In this document: positions 38,825 to 48,614 of the stretch, one piece after another
Layout of the letters: each line of letters begins with the position of its first letter
Numbering within the stretch: position 1 is the stretch's first letter
NCBI RefSeq assembly: GCF_017309185.1
Contig: NZ_JAEKJZ010000001.1
Coordinates: 2,294,001 to 2,358,000, forward strand
Direction: 5' to 3'
Length of the DNA stretch: 64,000 nt
Source of the DNA: Roseibium aggregatum
Lineage (GTDB): Bacteria > Pseudomonadota > Alphaproteobacteria > Rhizobiales > Stappiaceae
Program-made: the position numbers and the translations under genes
Notes under the pieces: model-generated
What the model saw: only the letters and a program-made list of their open reading frames with translations
The model's database searches: none
What the model was told of the DNA's origin: nothing

Positions 38825-40717
38825 ATGCTTGACGCGCTGCGCAAGGGCGCCGGCACCTGGGTTGCCAAATTGTTTATCGCATTGCTGATCTTTAGCTTCG
38901 CCGTTTGGGGCATCAGCGGCTTCCTGACCGGCGTCGGCCAGAATACGGCGGCCAGGGTCGGCGACACGGAAGTGACTCTCTTCGACTTCGACCGCACCTA
39001 CCGCCAGGATCTCAACCGGCTGGGACAGCAGTTCGGGCGCCAGCTGACACCATCGGAAGGTGCTGCACTCGGCATTCCGCAGCAGTCGCTGGGAAAACTG
39101 GTTGCAGAAGCCGCGCTTAACAACACGGCCACCCAGATGAAGCTCGGCGTGTCGGATGAACAACTTGCCACGATCATCCAGACCGACCCCGCCTTCCAGG
39201 GCCTGAACGGCCGCTACGACCGGACCCGCCTGCAGCAGGTGCTGCGCTCAAACGGCTATACCGAGGACGAATATGTCGTTCAGCGCCGCAAGGTCGCGGA
39301 AAGAGCGCAAATCGCGGAAGGCCTTGCCGGCGGCGTGGAGGCGCCGAAGAGCTATCTCGAAGCTCTGTCTGCCTACCAGAGCGAAACCCGCAGCGTGAAC
39401 TATCTCCTGGTCACCGCGGAAACGGTGGGAGAAATCGAAGACCCGGCATCTGACGCGCTCACCGTTTTTTTCGAAGACAACAAGAGCGACTTCAAGGCTC
39501 CGGAATTTCGTGAAATCAAGTTTGTCACTCTGTCTCCGGACGCTCTAGCCCGCCCGCAAGACATCGACGATGCCATGGCCCGCGCTGAATACGAACGGCG
39601 GGCGGACGACTTCTTCCAGCCGGAACGCCGCAAAGTCCGGCAGATGTCCTTCCCCTCCGCCGAGGCCGCCGAAGAAGCCGCGAAAGAGCTGGAAGCCGGC
39701 AAGACCTTCGACCAGCTCATGAGCGACCGCAATCTGACCGGCAACGACGTGGCGCTCGGCGTGATGGCCAAGGCTGACTTTTTGGACGAGACCCTCGGCG
39801 AAGCCGCCTTTTCCCTCGAAGAAGGCGCAAGCAGCGGCGCTGTCGACGGCCGGTTTTCAACCGTGATCCTGAATGTCGAGGAAGTCCTGCCGGAAGCCAC
39901 CAAGCCGTTTGAAGACGTCAGGGAGGAAATCGTCGCCGAACTCGCCAAGGATCAGGCCGATCGGGAAATCCTCGATCTCGTGGATGAAATCGAAGACGCA
40001 CGTGCCGGCGGAGCCATGCTGGACGAAATCGCGGACCGGTTTTCGCTGACGGTCGTCGAACCCGAGGCGTTCGACGCTTCCGGAAAAACCATATCCGGCG
40101 GCAGCGCCGACCTTCCGAACGCGGACGGTCTGGTTTCCGGAACCTTCGACAGCGACATCGGCATTGAAAACGACGTGTTGCAGATCGGTAATCAGGGCTA
40201 TCTCTGGTACGAGGTTGCCAAGGTCATACCGGAACGGGACCGCGCGCTCGAGGAAGTCAAAGACGACGCAATTGCCGCATGGAAGGCAAGCGAACTGGAA
40301 AAGCGCCTGACTGAAACAGCTGGAGACCTTCTCAAGCAGCTGGAAAGTGGAACAGCTCTTACCAACCTTGCCGCGACAACCGAACTGGAGCTCAAGAGCG
40401 CGGAAGGCCTGACCCGCGCCAACCCTGCGGGCGACTTCGGACAGGCCGCTCTTTCCGAGGTATTCTCGGGACCGGTGGGTACGAACGCCACGACGGAAGC
40501 TGCCGACGGCAAAGGGCGGCTGGTGTTCCAGGTGACCGGAACAAATATTCCCGAATTCAGCGAGACGGCGGCCGAAACGGCGGCCCTGGCAACCCAGCTT
40601 TCACAGCAATTGCAGGACTCCCTGCTCGGACAGTTCATTTCCGATCAGGAAACCAAGGCGGGTGTCGAGATCAACCAGGCGGCAATCGCCCAAATCATCG
40701 GTCTGGACCAGAACTGA
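38825..40717 (+). CDS. PpiD-like periplasmic folding factor (SurA_N / parvulin-like)
   Basis: 630 residues. Membrane-anchored by one N-terminal helix (VAKLFIALLIFSFAVWGISG), then a SurA N-terminal-like chaperone region (VGDTEVTLFDFDRTYRQDLN, LVAEAALNNTATQMKLGVSD). A divergent parvulin-like rotamase stretch lies near residues 245-350 (RKVRQMSFPSAEAAEEAAKE, LGVMAKADFLDETLGEAAFS), followed by a long C-terminal helical part. Assists outer-membrane protein folding next to the Sec translocon. The catalytic status of the rotamase domain cannot be judged by eye. First gene of the run to moeA. Confidence 0.88.
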   Translation: MLDALRKGAGTWVAKLFIALLIFSFAVWGISGFLTGVGQNTAARVGDTEVTLFDFDRTYRQDLNRLGQQFGRQLTPSEGAALGIPQQSLGKLVAEAALNNTATQMKLGVSDEQLATIIQTDPAFQGLNGRYDRTRLQQVLRSNGYTEDEYVVQRRKVAERAQIAEGLAGGVEAPKSYLEALSAYQSETRSVNYLLVTAETVGEIEDPASDALTVFFEDNKSDFKAPEFREIKFVTLSPDALARPQDIDDAMARAEYERRADDFFQPERRKVRQMSFPSAEAAEEAAKELEAGKTFDQLMSDRNLTGNDVALGVMAKADFLDETLGEAAFSLEEGASSGAVDGRFSTVILNVEEVLPEATKPFEDVREEIVAELAKDQADREILDLVDEIEDARAGGAMLDEIADRFSLTVVEPEAFDASGKTISGGSADLPNADGLVSGTFDSDIGIENDVLQIGNQGYLWYEVAKVIPERDRALEEVKDDAIAAWKASELEKRLTETAGDLLKQLESGTALTNLAATTELELKSAEGLTRANPAGDFGQAALSEVFSGPVGTNATTEAADGKGRLVFQVTGTNIPEFSETAAETAALATQLSQQLQDSLLGQFISDQETKAGVEINQAAIAQIIGLDQN

Positions 40718-40741
40718 ATTCGCGGAAGGTTTGATACCGAC

Positions 40742-41755
40742 ATGAGCACGTTTAAGGATTTCATCGCCAAGGTTGCCGACGGCCATGAATTGACCCTGGA
40801 CGAAGCGCGCGAAGCCTTCGACGTGATCCTGTCAGGATCCGCGACACCGTCCCAGCTTGGCGGTTTCCTGATGGCGTTGCGGGTTCGGGGAGAAAGCATT
40901 GCCGAAGTAACTGGTGCGGTGGAAAACATGCGGGCAAAGATGCTGCCTGTGTCGGCTCCCGCAGGTGCCATCGACATCGTCGGGACCGGAGGCGACAACT
41001 CCGGCAGTTATAACATCTCCACCTGCACCGCTATCGTCGTTGCCGGTTGCGGGGTTCCCGTCGCCAAGCATGGCAACCGGTCTTTGTCTTCTAAATCCGG
41101 GTCCGCCGAAGCCCTGGCGGAACTCGGGATCAATATCGACATCTCACCCGACAAGATCTCCGAGTGCCTTCACAAGGCCGGGATCGGCTTCATGTTTGCT
41201 CCCCTCCACCACGCAGCCATGAAACACGTCGGTCCGACCCGGATGGAACTCGGCACGCGGACGATCTTCAATCTGCTCGGCCCGCTGTCCAACCCCGCCG
41301 GCGTGAAACGCCAGATGGTCGGCGTGTTCGCCCGCAAATGGGTCGAACCGATCGCGCACTCCCTCAAGGAACTCGGTTCGGAAAAGGTCTGGGTGGTGCA
41401 TGGATCGGACGGCATGGATGAAATCACGACCACCGGTCCGACCTTTGTCAGCGAACTGAACAACGGCACGATCCGTTCCTTCGAGATTTCGCCAGCCGAT
41501 GTCGGACTGCCTGTCGCAGAAGCCGGGGACCTCAAGGGAGGCCTGCCTTCGGAAAATGCCGAAGCGCTTCGTGCCGTTCTTGGCGGCGCAAAAAACGCCT
41601 ATCGGGACATTGTTCTGTTCAATGCAGCAGCCTCGCTGATCGTTGCCGACAAGGTCGCGGATTTGAAAGAAGGCGTTGAGCTGGCCGCCAGGTCGATTGA
41701 CGACGGCTCGGCGGCGTACACGCTCGAAAAACTAGTCGCGGCATCCAACGGGTAG
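40742..41755 (+). CDS. trpD: Anthranilate phosphoribosyltransferase
   Basis: Second step of tryptophan synthesis. PRPP-binding [41 protein letters not shown] (given in part) and the anthranilate-site [20 protein letters not shown] region are clear. 337 residues. 24 bp after the ppiD-like gene and 4 bp before trpC. No trpG is adjacent; Rhizobiales usually carry a trpE-G fusion elsewhere. Confidence 0.96.
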   Translation: MSTFKDFIAKVADGHELTLDEAREAFDVILSGSATPSQLGGFLMALRVRGESIAEVTGAVENMRAKMLPVSAPAGAIDIVGTGGDNSGSYNISTCTAIVVAGCGVPVAKHGNRSLSSKSGSAEALAELGINIDISPDKISECLHKAGIGFMFAPLHHAAMKHVGPTRMELGTRTIFNLLGPLSNPAGVKRQMVGVFARKWVEPIAHSLKELGSEKVWVVHGSDGMDEITTTGPTFVSELNNGTIRSFEISPADVGLPVAEAGDLKGGLPSENAEALRAVLGGAKNAYRDIVLFNAAASLIVADKVADLKEGVELAARSIDDGSAAYTLEKLVAASNG

Positions 41756-41759
41756 TCAC

Positions 41760-42572
41760 ATGGTCGATATCCTGCAGAAAATCGAAGCCTACAAGCGCGA
41801 GGAAATCGCGGCGGCCAAGGCGGCCCTGTCTCTTGATGAACTGAAGGCGCGGATTTCCGGCGTCTCCGCGCCGCGCGGGTTCCTGAAGGCAATCGAGGCG
41901 AAGCACGCATCCGGTGAATATGCCTTGATCGCAGAGATCAAGAAGGCCAGCCCGTCCAAGGGTTTGATCCGTGAAGATTTCGATCCGCCGGCACTCGCCA
42001 AAGCCTATGAAGACGGTGGGGCCGCCTGCCTGTCGGTTTTGACCGACACGCCGTCCTTTCAGGGGAAACCGGAGTTTCTGACGGCCTCACGCGATGCAGT
42101 CGCCCTGCCCGCATTGCGCAAGGATTTTCTCTACGACACCTATCAGGTCTATGAAGCCCGTGCCTGGGGCGGTGACTGCATCCTGATCATTCTTGCCGCC
42201 GTTGACGACGACACCGCCAAGGCTCTCGAAGAAACCGCTTTCGGCCTCGGCATGGACGTTCTGCTCGAGGTCCACAATGCCGAGGAACTGGAACGCGCCC
42301 TGAAACTGTCGTCGCAGCTCCTCGGCATCAACAACCGGAACCTCAAGACCTTTGAAACGAAGCTGGAGACCAGCGAGGATCTCGCGCCCCAGGTCCCGGA
42401 CGACCGAATCGTCGTCGGAGAATCCGGTCTGTTTGGACCGGACGACCTCGCGCGCATGAACCGGGTCGGCATTTCCACCTTCCTGATCGGGGAGAGCCTG
42501 ATGCGCCAGGACGACGTCGCGGAGGCGACCAGAACGCTTCTCGCGCGCCCTTCCCTGTCGAAAGCGGTTTAG
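41760..42572 (+). CDS. trpC: Indole-3-glycerol phosphate synthase
   Basis: TIM-barrel enzyme, 270 residues, that closes the indole ring. [20 protein letters not shown] carries the catalytic Lys and Ser region; [20 protein letters not shown] the second catalytic Lys; [13 protein letters not shown] and [16 protein letters not shown] the phosphate site. Not fused to TrpF. 12 bp before moaC. Confidence 0.97.
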   Translation: MVDILQKIEAYKREEIAAAKAALSLDELKARISGVSAPRGFLKAIEAKHASGEYALIAEIKKASPSKGLIREDFDPPALAKAYEDGGAACLSVLTDTPSFQGKPEFLTASRDAVALPALRKDFLYDTYQVYEARAWGGDCILIILAAVDDDTAKALEETAFGLGMDVLLEVHNAEELERALKLSSQLLGINNRNLKTFETKLETSEDLAPQVPDDRIVVGESGLFGPDDLARMNRVGISTFLIGESLMRQDDVAEATRTLLARPSLSKAV

Positions 42573-42584
42573 GCCTCTTCTGAG

Positions 42585-43097
42585 ATGACCGGCCAGCCCC
42601 CAAGACTGACCCATATCGACGACGCAGGCGCGGCCAACATGGTCGATGTCTCGGCAAAAGACGTCACCCACAGGATCGCCGTCGCACGCGGGACAGTCAC
42701 GATGCGTCCGGAAACGCTCGACCTGATCCAGCACGGGAATGCCAAGAAGGGCGATGTCATCGCCACCGCGCGCATCGCCGGTATCATGGCAGCCAAGAAA
42801 ACCCATGAACTGATCCCGCTCTGCCATCCGCTCATGTTGTCCAAGGTCAGTCTCGACATTGTTGCGGACGAAGCGCTTCCAGGTCTTGTCGTTACCGCAA
42901 CAACCAAGGTCAGCGGGCAGACAGGGGTTGAGATGGAGGCCCTGACCGCCTGTTCCGTGGCCTGTCTGACCGTCTACGACATGGCCAAGGCCGTCGACCG
43001 CGGCATGGTGATCGGTGATATCCGCCTGCTGGAAAAGGCCGGCGGCAAGTCAGGTCACTGGACGCTGGAAAAAGACGGCAGCGAAGGCGGCACCTGA
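42585..43097 (+). CDS. moaC: Cyclic pyranopterin monophosphate synthase MoaC
   Basis: Second step of molybdenum-cofactor synthesis (MoaA product to cPMP). 170 residues with [20 protein letters not shown], the catalytic [18 protein letters not shown] and [20 protein letters not shown]. Its stop overlaps the moeA start by one base (TGATG), so the two are translationally coupled. Confidence 0.97.
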   Translation: MTGQPPRLTHIDDAGAANMVDVSAKDVTHRIAVARGTVTMRPETLDLIQHGNAKKGDVIATARIAGIMAAKKTHELIPLCHPLMLSKVSLDIVADEALPGLVVTATTKVSGQTGVEMEALTACSVACLTVYDMAKAVDRGMVIGDIRLLEKAGGKSGHWTLEKDGSEGGT

Positions 43098-44302
43098 TGA
43101 GCCTGATGCCGGTTTCAGAGGCATTGGAGAGGCTTCTCGAGGGTGTGGCACCCTGTGAGACGGAGGTGGTTCCGCTTGATCAGGCGAATGGCAGGTTCCT
43201 GGCTGAGCCGCTCGTTTCCAGGCGCACCCAACCGCCGTTCGCAGCTTCGGCGATGGATGGTTATGCCATTCGTCATGCAGATGTCGCCGGTGGACAGACA
43301 ATACTGACGGTCATAGGGGAAGCGCCGGCAGGTCACGGATTTTCAGGCCAGGTCAAGGCGGGCGAATGCGTGCGGATATTTACCGGCGCCCCTCTGCCTG
43401 AGGGAGCCGACACGATCCTCATCCAGGAAAACGCCAACCGCGACGGCGACAGGATCGAAGTTCGGGAAACCCCGAATACCGGCGCCCATGTCCGGCCGGC
43501 CGGCCTCGATTTTCAGGAAGGCGAGGCCTTGCTTGCTCCGCCGCTCAGGCTGACCTATCGCCATCTCGCCCTCGCAGCCGCCATGAACCACGCCGAACTC
43601 CCGGTCGTTCGCAAGCCCAAAGTCGCCATTCTCGCCACCGGAGACGAACTCGTGCGTCCAGGCGAAAACCCGGGGCCGGACCAGATCATCGCCTCCAACC
43701 ATGCCGGCATCGCGGCCCTGGTGGAGGACTGTGGCGGAGACCCGCTCGATCTCGGCATTTCGCGCGACGATCCGGTCGAGATGGCCATGCATGTGCGCCG
43801 CGCGATTTCGGAGAGCGCCGACATTCTGATTACCCTCGGCGGCGCCTCCGTCGGCGATCATGACCTGGTGCAAGAGGTTCTGGGTCAGGAAGGCATGGAC
43901 CTTTCCTTCTGGCGGATTGCCATGCGCCCGGGAAAACCGCTCATGGCGGGACGGCTCGGTTCGACCAGGGTACTGGGACTTCCGGGAAATCCTGTGTCCA
44001 GCCTGGTATGCGGACTGCTTTTCCTGAAGCCGCTCTTAAAGGCGATGCTCGGAGAACAGCCCGACCTTACCAGCCCCGTTCATGCCGTTCTCGGAGCGGA
44101 TCTGCCTGAAAACGACCGGCGGCAGGACTATGTCCGCGCAACGCTTTCCGAAGACGAAGGCGGACGCCTCCTCGTGACGCCTTTTTTCAAGCAGGATAGC
44201 TCGATGCTGAACCTTCTGGCGAAATCAGGCGCCCTTGTCATCCGGCCGCCGTTCGCCCCGGCTGAAAAAGCCGGCGCGTCCGTTCCGATTTTGGTTCTCT
44301 GA
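43097..44302 (+). CDS. moeA: Molybdopterin molybdenumtransferase MoeA
   Basis: Inserts molybdenum into molybdopterin. 401 residues: ANGRFLAEPLVSRRTQPPF and SAMDGYAIR (domain 1), GEAPAGHGF, FTGAPLPEGADTILIQE, then the MoaB/Mog-like domain ATGDELVRPGENPGPDQI and TLGGASVGDHDLVQEVLG, and LPGNPVSSLV with a C-terminal beta-barrel. Product needed by the molybdenum hydroxylase encoded 3 kb away, although moaC-moeA is a general housekeeping pair. In relatives lexA usually follows; here a convergent secretion gene does. Confidence 0.96.
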   Translation: MSLMPVSEALERLLEGVAPCETEVVPLDQANGRFLAEPLVSRRTQPPFAASAMDGYAIRHADVAGGQTILTVIGEAPAGHGFSGQVKAGECVRIFTGAPLPEGADTILIQENANRDGDRIEVRETPNTGAHVRPAGLDFQEGEALLAPPLRLTYRHLALAAAMNHAELPVVRKPKVAILATGDELVRPGENPGPDQIIASNHAGIAALVEDCGGDPLDLGISRDDPVEMAMHVRRAISESADILITLGGASVGDHDLVQEVLGQEGMDLSFWRIAMRPGKPLMAGRLGSTRVLGLPGNPVSSLVCGLLFLKPLLKAMLGEQPDLTSPVHAVLGADLPENDRRQDYVRATLSEDEGGRLLVTPFFKQDSSMLNLLAKSGALVIRPPFAPAEKAGASVPILVL

Positions 44303-44321
44303 CCCGGTTGGCAACCGGTCA

Positions 44322-45656
44322 CTACCGCTCACGCATCGCATGGGCCACCTGATCGACGATCGGTTTCATCAGATAGCTCAGAACCGTGCGGTCACCCGTC
44401 TGCATGAATGTTTCAACCGGCATGCCGGGAACCAGCTCCTTGTCGCCGAGCTTGGCGAATTCCTGATCGTCTATCGAAAGACGGGCCACGTAGAAGCTTG
44501 TTCCAGTCCGTTCGTCTTTCGTGAGATCCGCCGACACGGTCAGAAGCTCCGCGTTCAACTCCGGCGTGGTGCGCTGATCGAAACTCGGAAACCGCACACG
44601 CGCCGTCTGGCCTGGCGCCATCTGATCGATATCGACCGGCCTCACCTGTGTCTCGACGATAAGCTTGTCTTCCTTGGGAACGACCTGCATCACGGTCTCA
44701 CCGGGCGCAATAACACCGCCTATGGTGTGCACGGACAGCTGGTGAACGTAACCGTTTCTCGGGGCCAGGATGTCGACACGGGTCAACTCGTCTTCCGCGG
44801 CGATCTGCTGCTCTTCAAGCTGGGCGATGCGAGACCGCACGTCCTGCAGGTTCTCAAGCACCTCGGCCCGATAGGTTTCCTCGATCTGAAGAATCTGGAT
44901 ACGCCTTTCGCTGATCGCCTCCCTGGTACGCGCGATCTGCGCAATCAGGTCGCCATATTCGCCTTCCAGACGCGCACGTTCCCGCTTCAATGCGGTAACC
45001 CGGCTCTTGGAAACAAGTTGCTTGTCGAGGAGATTGTCGAGATCCGAAAGTTCTTCCTTGATCAGGGAAATCTCGGATACCTTCGCGGTCACCTGAGCTT
45101 CAAGCCCCAAAGTCTGCTGATTGTACTGCCGGATCTGTTCCTCAAGCTGGTTCTTGCGCCCGTCCTTGGAATTCTGCCGCGCTTCCAGCAACATCTGCTG
45201 CCCGCGTTCGATATCTCCAAGCTGCGCGGCGCGCTCCTGAGGCCACTGAATGGCGCGCACATCGTCTCGCTCCGCTTCCAGGCGGTATTCCTGCGCCGTG
45301 AGTTCCCTGAGCTGCTTGGTGATCACCGCGAGATTGGCCCGTGTCACGGTATCGTCAAGGCTTATGAGAAGATCGCCCGCCTTCACCACGTCGCCGTTCT
45401 TGACCCGGATTTCGCGAACGATGCCGCCTTCACGGTGTTGAACCTGTTTGGTGCTGCTTTCAACGACGACGGTTCCCGAAGAGACAACGGCGCCGGAAAT
45501 CTCCGTCAGGGCAGCCCAGCCTCCGATTCCGGCAACCACGAAAATGGCCAGAACCAGCGAAAAAAGCAGGTGGTTGCGCACCGTTCTACGCAATGTTTCA
45601 TCCGCCTCGTTTTCCGCAGCGGACAGTTGAGGACCTTTGGACTTGATCACAGACAT
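44322..45656 (-). CDS. HlyD-family type I secretion periplasmic adaptor
   Basis: 444 residues. One membrane helix near residues 30-52 (LLFSLVLAIFVVAGIGGWAA), the biotinyl-lipoyl half-motif VQHREGGIVREIRVKNGDVV, a long coiled coil (residues about 110-270), ILAPRNGYVHQLSVHTIGGV and the C-terminal MPVETFMQTGDRTVLSYLMK that marks PrtE/HlyD adaptors. Links the ABC exporter to a TolC-like channel. 12 bp after the exporter gene. No RTX substrate or TolC gene in the window. Confidence 0.94.
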   Translation of the reverse strand: MSVIKSKGPQLSAAENEADETLRRTVRNHLLFSLVLAIFVVAGIGGWAALTEISGAVVSSGTVVVESSTKQVQHREGGIVREIRVKNGDVVKAGDLLISLDDTVTRANLAVITKQLRELTAQEYRLEAERDDVRAIQWPQERAAQLGDIERGQQMLLEARQNSKDGRKNQLEEQIRQYNQQTLGLEAQVTAKVSEISLIKEELSDLDNLLDKQLVSKSRVTALKRERARLEGEYGDLIAQIARTREAISERRIQILQIEETYRAEVLENLQDVRSRIAQLEEQQIAAEDELTRVDILAPRNGYVHQLSVHTIGGVIAPGETVMQVVPKEDKLIVETQVRPVDIDQMAPGQTARVRFPSFDQRTTPELNAELLTVSADLTKDERTGTSFYVARLSIDDQEFAKLGDKELVPGMPVETFMQTGDRTVLSYLMKPIVDQVAHAMRER

Positions 45657-45668
45657 GACGTCCCGTTT

Positions 45669-47411
45669 CTAGACTGCTCCGGCGCGCATACGCTGCTGCA
45701 CCGGCTGAACAACCTGTTTGAGAACTTCTTCCTTGGGGCCGAAACCGGCCATCTTGCCGTCTTTCAGACACAGGATCTTGTCGACGGTCGCGATCGCGCT
45801 CGGCCGGTGAGCGATCACCACAACGATCGACCCCTTTTCCCGCATCGTCTTGATCGCGCTTGTCAGAGCCCCCTCGCCTTCAGCGTCGAGATTGGAGTTC
45901 GGTTCGTCCAGCACCACGAGGAAAGGGTTGCCGTAAAGCGCACGGGCCAGTGCGACGCGCTGGCGCTGGCCGGCGGAAAGCAAACGGCCGGTCCGGCCAA
46001 TGACCGTATTGTAGCCTTCCGGCAGTGCCACGATCAAATCGTGAACGTCAGCCAGTTTCGCGGCTTCGATGACCTTGTCGGATGACGCATCCGGCCTGTG
46101 CCTTGAGATATTTTCCGCGATCGTGCCGTCAAAAAGCTGCAGGTCCTGGGGAAGGTATCCCAGAAAGTCCCCCCGCTTGTCGCTCGGCCATTGCCCGAGT
46201 TCCGCGCCATCGTAGCGAATGACGCCCTTCAAGGCTGGAACCGCGCCGACGAGCGCCCGCGCAAAAGTCGATTTCCCCGATCCGGACGGTCCGATGACGC
46301 CGAGACCGTCGCCGGCGTCAAGGTCCAGGGAAACGTTTTGAACGAACGGCATGGTTTCGCCGAAGGGGCCGCAGAACACCTGTTCGACCGACAACTTCTT
46401 GCTTGGCAGAGGCAGATCCATTTTTTCCGGCTCGCCATCGGCAATCTGAAGAACTTCCCTCAAGCGGCGCAAGGCCTGACGGCTGGCGACAAAGCCGCGC
46501 CACTGTGCGACCGCCTGCTCGATCGGCGACAAGGCCCGGGAGGTCATGATGGACGAGGCAATCATGACACCGGGAGAAATCTCCTGCTTGATCGCGAGCC
46601 ACGCCCCGACGCCAAGGATCGTGGACTGAAGGATGAAGCGGATGGTCTTGATCGTTGTGCCGAACAGTCCGGTCCGGTCGGAAGCCAGGCGTTGCGTCTC
46701 CAGGTAATCCTTGTTCTGGGCATCCCATTTGCCGGTCAGGGCGCCTTGCATGCCCATCGCCGTGACCACTTCGGAGTTACGTTGCCCCATTTCGACCGTG
46801 GCCATGCGCATGCCGGCCTGCCCGGCCGCTTCCTCCGAAGGTCCCCTGGACATCATTTCGTTCATTCCGATGAGAACGCAGATGATCAGCGCCCCACCCA
46901 GCCCCACCACGCCCAGGAGCGGGTGAAACAGGAAAACGATACCGAGATAAAGCGGCAACCAGGGAACATCGAAAATGGCCGCCGGACCGGGACCGGACAG
47001 AAACTGGCGGACGGTATCGAGATCCTGCACCGGACGCATGCGCGCGGACTGACGGCCCAAACGGACTGGCAAGCTGTTTGAAATCTTGTAGACGAGCCCG
47101 GAGAGCCTGGCGTCGACACGTTGTCCGAGACGGGACAGAATGCGCCCCCGGACGCCCTCCAGAACCCCGTAAAACGCGTAAAGCACTATCGCCAGCCCGC
47201 CGATAACGATGAGCGTCGGCACGGAACCGCTCGCTAGCACCCGGTCGTAGACCTGAAGCATGAAAACCGGTCCGGTCAGCATCAGGATATTGATCACGAA
47301 ACTGACGAGGGCCACACCCCAGAACGCGGTACGGATCGGACGAAATGCAACCGACACAGGATTGTCGCGGCTATTTCTTTGTTTTGTAGTGCGCGGACTG
47401 GCTCCAGACAT
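45669..47411 (-). CDS. Type I secretion ABC transporter (PrtD family)
   Basis: 580-residue fused permease/ATPase. N-terminal ABC membrane domain with about six helices (FWGVALVSFVINILMLTGPV is the first), then the nucleotide-binding domain: Walker A IGPSGSGKSTFARALVG, signature LSAGQRQRVALARALYG, Walker B FLVVLDEPNSNLD, switch His in VVVIAHRPSA. No N-terminal C39 peptidase or full C39-like domain, so it is of the PrtD class that exports RTX proteases, lipases or glycanases. First gene of the two-gene unit; 312 bp of noncoding DNA precede it. Confidence 0.94.
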   Translation of the reverse strand: MSGASPRTTKQRNSRDNPVSVAFRPIRTAFWGVALVSFVINILMLTGPVFMLQVYDRVLASGSVPTLIVIGGLAIVLYAFYGVLEGVRGRILSRLGQRVDARLSGLVYKISNSLPVRLGRQSARMRPVQDLDTVRQFLSGPGPAAIFDVPWLPLYLGIVFLFHPLLGVVGLGGALIICVLIGMNEMMSRGPSEEAAGQAGMRMATVEMGQRNSEVVTAMGMQGALTGKWDAQNKDYLETQRLASDRTGLFGTTIKTIRFILQSTILGVGAWLAIKQEISPGVMIASSIMTSRALSPIEQAVAQWRGFVASRQALRRLREVLQIADGEPEKMDLPLPSKKLSVEQVFCGPFGETMPFVQNVSLDLDAGDGLGVIGPSGSGKSTFARALVGAVPALKGVIRYDGAELGQWPSDKRGDFLGYLPQDLQLFDGTIAENISRHRPDASSDKVIEAAKLADVHDLIVALPEGYNTVIGRTGRLLSAGQRQRVALARALYGNPFLVVLDEPNSNLDAEGEGALTSAIKTMREKGSIVVVIAHRPSAIATVDKILCLKDGKMAGFGPKEEVLKQVVQPVQQRMRAGAV

Positions 47412-47662
47412 CTAATTCCCTGATCCTTAAATGCGAAAACATTCGAAGCGGCAGACTATCGTTCGGTCCATGAACGTGAAATCAAATTCGTTTCACATTC
47501 CACCTATCCCGAACACCTGCCGGAAAAAGAACCTCGCCCAGTTACCGGCAGGTCATACGCCTTTCGCATGGATTTCTGCTTGTTGCTGGTTTCCAATTCA
47601 AGGCTAAGGAAGAATTGCTACGATATCGGTAACAATTCAATGACGTGTCAATATAAACTCTG
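47412..47662. other. Intergenic region upstream of the type I secretion genes
   Basis: No gene. It should hold the promoter of the leftward secretion unit. A GTGAAA-N9-TTTCAC inverted repeat (47476-47481 with 47491-47496) lies 65 bp before the exporter start and may be an operator. The right half becomes AT-rich toward the cox terminator. Confidence 0.5.
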
Positions 47663-47701
47663 AAAAAACGAAAAATACCCGGCGAACATTCGCCGGGTAT
47701 T
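47663..47701 (-). terminator. Intrinsic terminator of the cox operon
   Basis: A perfect 12-bp stem (47674-47685 with 47690-47701, AATACCCGGCGA and complement) with loop ACAT. On the minus strand it is followed by a T-rich tract (complement of 47663-47675). It lies 23 bp after the coxM stop: the strongest terminator in the window. Confidence 0.85.
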
Positions 47702-47723
47702 GTCGCGAAACATGAAAAACGGG

Positions 47724-48524
47724 TCAGCCGGTGGCGGCTACTGCCCGTTTGGCCATCACGGTCACCAGATTTGAGCGATAGTCGGCAGACCCGTGAATGT
47801 CGTGCAGCATGTCATCGGCGCCGACTTCTATGCCCGCAACTGCATCCGGCGACCAGTTTCCGGACAGGGCATCTTCCATTGCCGTTGCGCGAAAGACGCC
47901 GTTTTGCCCCGCTCCGGTAACGGCGACGCGCACGCTGCCATCGCCAAGACGCGCCACGAACACCCCGGCCATGGCGTAACGGGACGCCGGATTGGGGTAT
48001 TTCGAGTAGGCGGACTTCTGTGCGATCGGGAATGAAACGCTGACGACGACTTCATCGTCGTCGAGAGCCGTTTCAAACATGCCGACGAAGAAATCCTCGG
48101 CCGACAGCGAACGTTTGCTGGTTGCGACGGTCGCATTCAAAGCGACCAGGGCAGACGGATAGTCCGCTGCCGGATCGTTGTTGGCAATCGAGCCGCCCAG
48201 GGTCCCCATGTGGCGGACCGCCGGATCGCCGATCCCGCCTGCAAGGGCCGCGAGACCCGGTATCTTTTCCTTCAGCAGAGCAGACGACGCGACCTCGTAG
48301 TGGGTTGTCGCCGCGCCGATAACGATACTGCCGCCATCCTCCCGAATACCCTTCAACTCCGGGATTTTGGTCAGATCGACAATATCGCTTGGCGCTGCAA
48401 GACGTTGTTTCATTGTCGGCAACAGGGTCTGCCCGCCACCAAGAAACTTGCCGTCGTCGGCATTGGAAATCAGTTGGGCCGCCTCGGCGAGCGAACCGGC
48501 ACGATGATAGCTTGTCTCATACAT
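47724..48524 (-). CDS. coxM: CoxM-type FAD subunit of a molybdenum hydroxylase
   Basis: Medium subunit (266 residues) that carries FAD and passes electrons onward. FAD-binding FLGGGQTLLPTMKQRL near residue 30 and the GTLGGSIANNDPAADYP motif near residue 110 are characteristic of the xanthine dehydrogenase subunit M family; a C-terminal CO-dehydrogenase flavoprotein domain follows (FRATAMEDALSGNW). Last gene of the G-S-L-M operon, with the terminator 23 bp beyond. Confidence 0.93.
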   Translation of the reverse strand: MYETSYHRAGSLAEAAQLISNADDGKFLGGGQTLLPTMKQRLAAPSDIVDLTKIPELKGIREDGGSIVIGAATTHYEVASSALLKEKIPGLAALAGGIGDPAVRHMGTLGGSIANNDPAADYPSALVALNATVATSKRSLSAEDFFVGMFETALDDDEVVVSVSFPIAQKSAYSKYPNPASRYAMAGVFVARLGDGSVRVAVTGAGQNGVFRATAMEDALSGNWSPDAVAGIEVGADDMLHDIHGSADYRSNLVTVMAKRAVAATG

Positions 48525-48575
48525 ATCGCGTCTCCCACGAAAATGGGTTCAGAATTCTCACTATGTTCAGGCACT

Positions 48576-48607
48576 CCCGGAAGACCGGCTTAACGCCGTC
48601 TTCCGGG
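48576..48607 (-). other. Intercistronic hairpin, coxL-coxM junction
   Basis: CCCGGAAGAC (48576-48585) and GTCTTCCGGG (48598-48607) form a perfect 10-bp stem, extendable by three pairs past a one-base bulge. It begins 7 bp after the coxL stop. No T-run follows, so it fits an mRNA processing or stability element better than a terminator. Confidence 0.6.
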
Positions 48608-48614
48608 TACACCA

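Noticed and set aside
44235..46085. A 616-codon plus-strand frame spanning the end of moeA and the secretion genes
   Set aside because: It overlaps three well-supported genes and has His/Arg-rich shadow composition.
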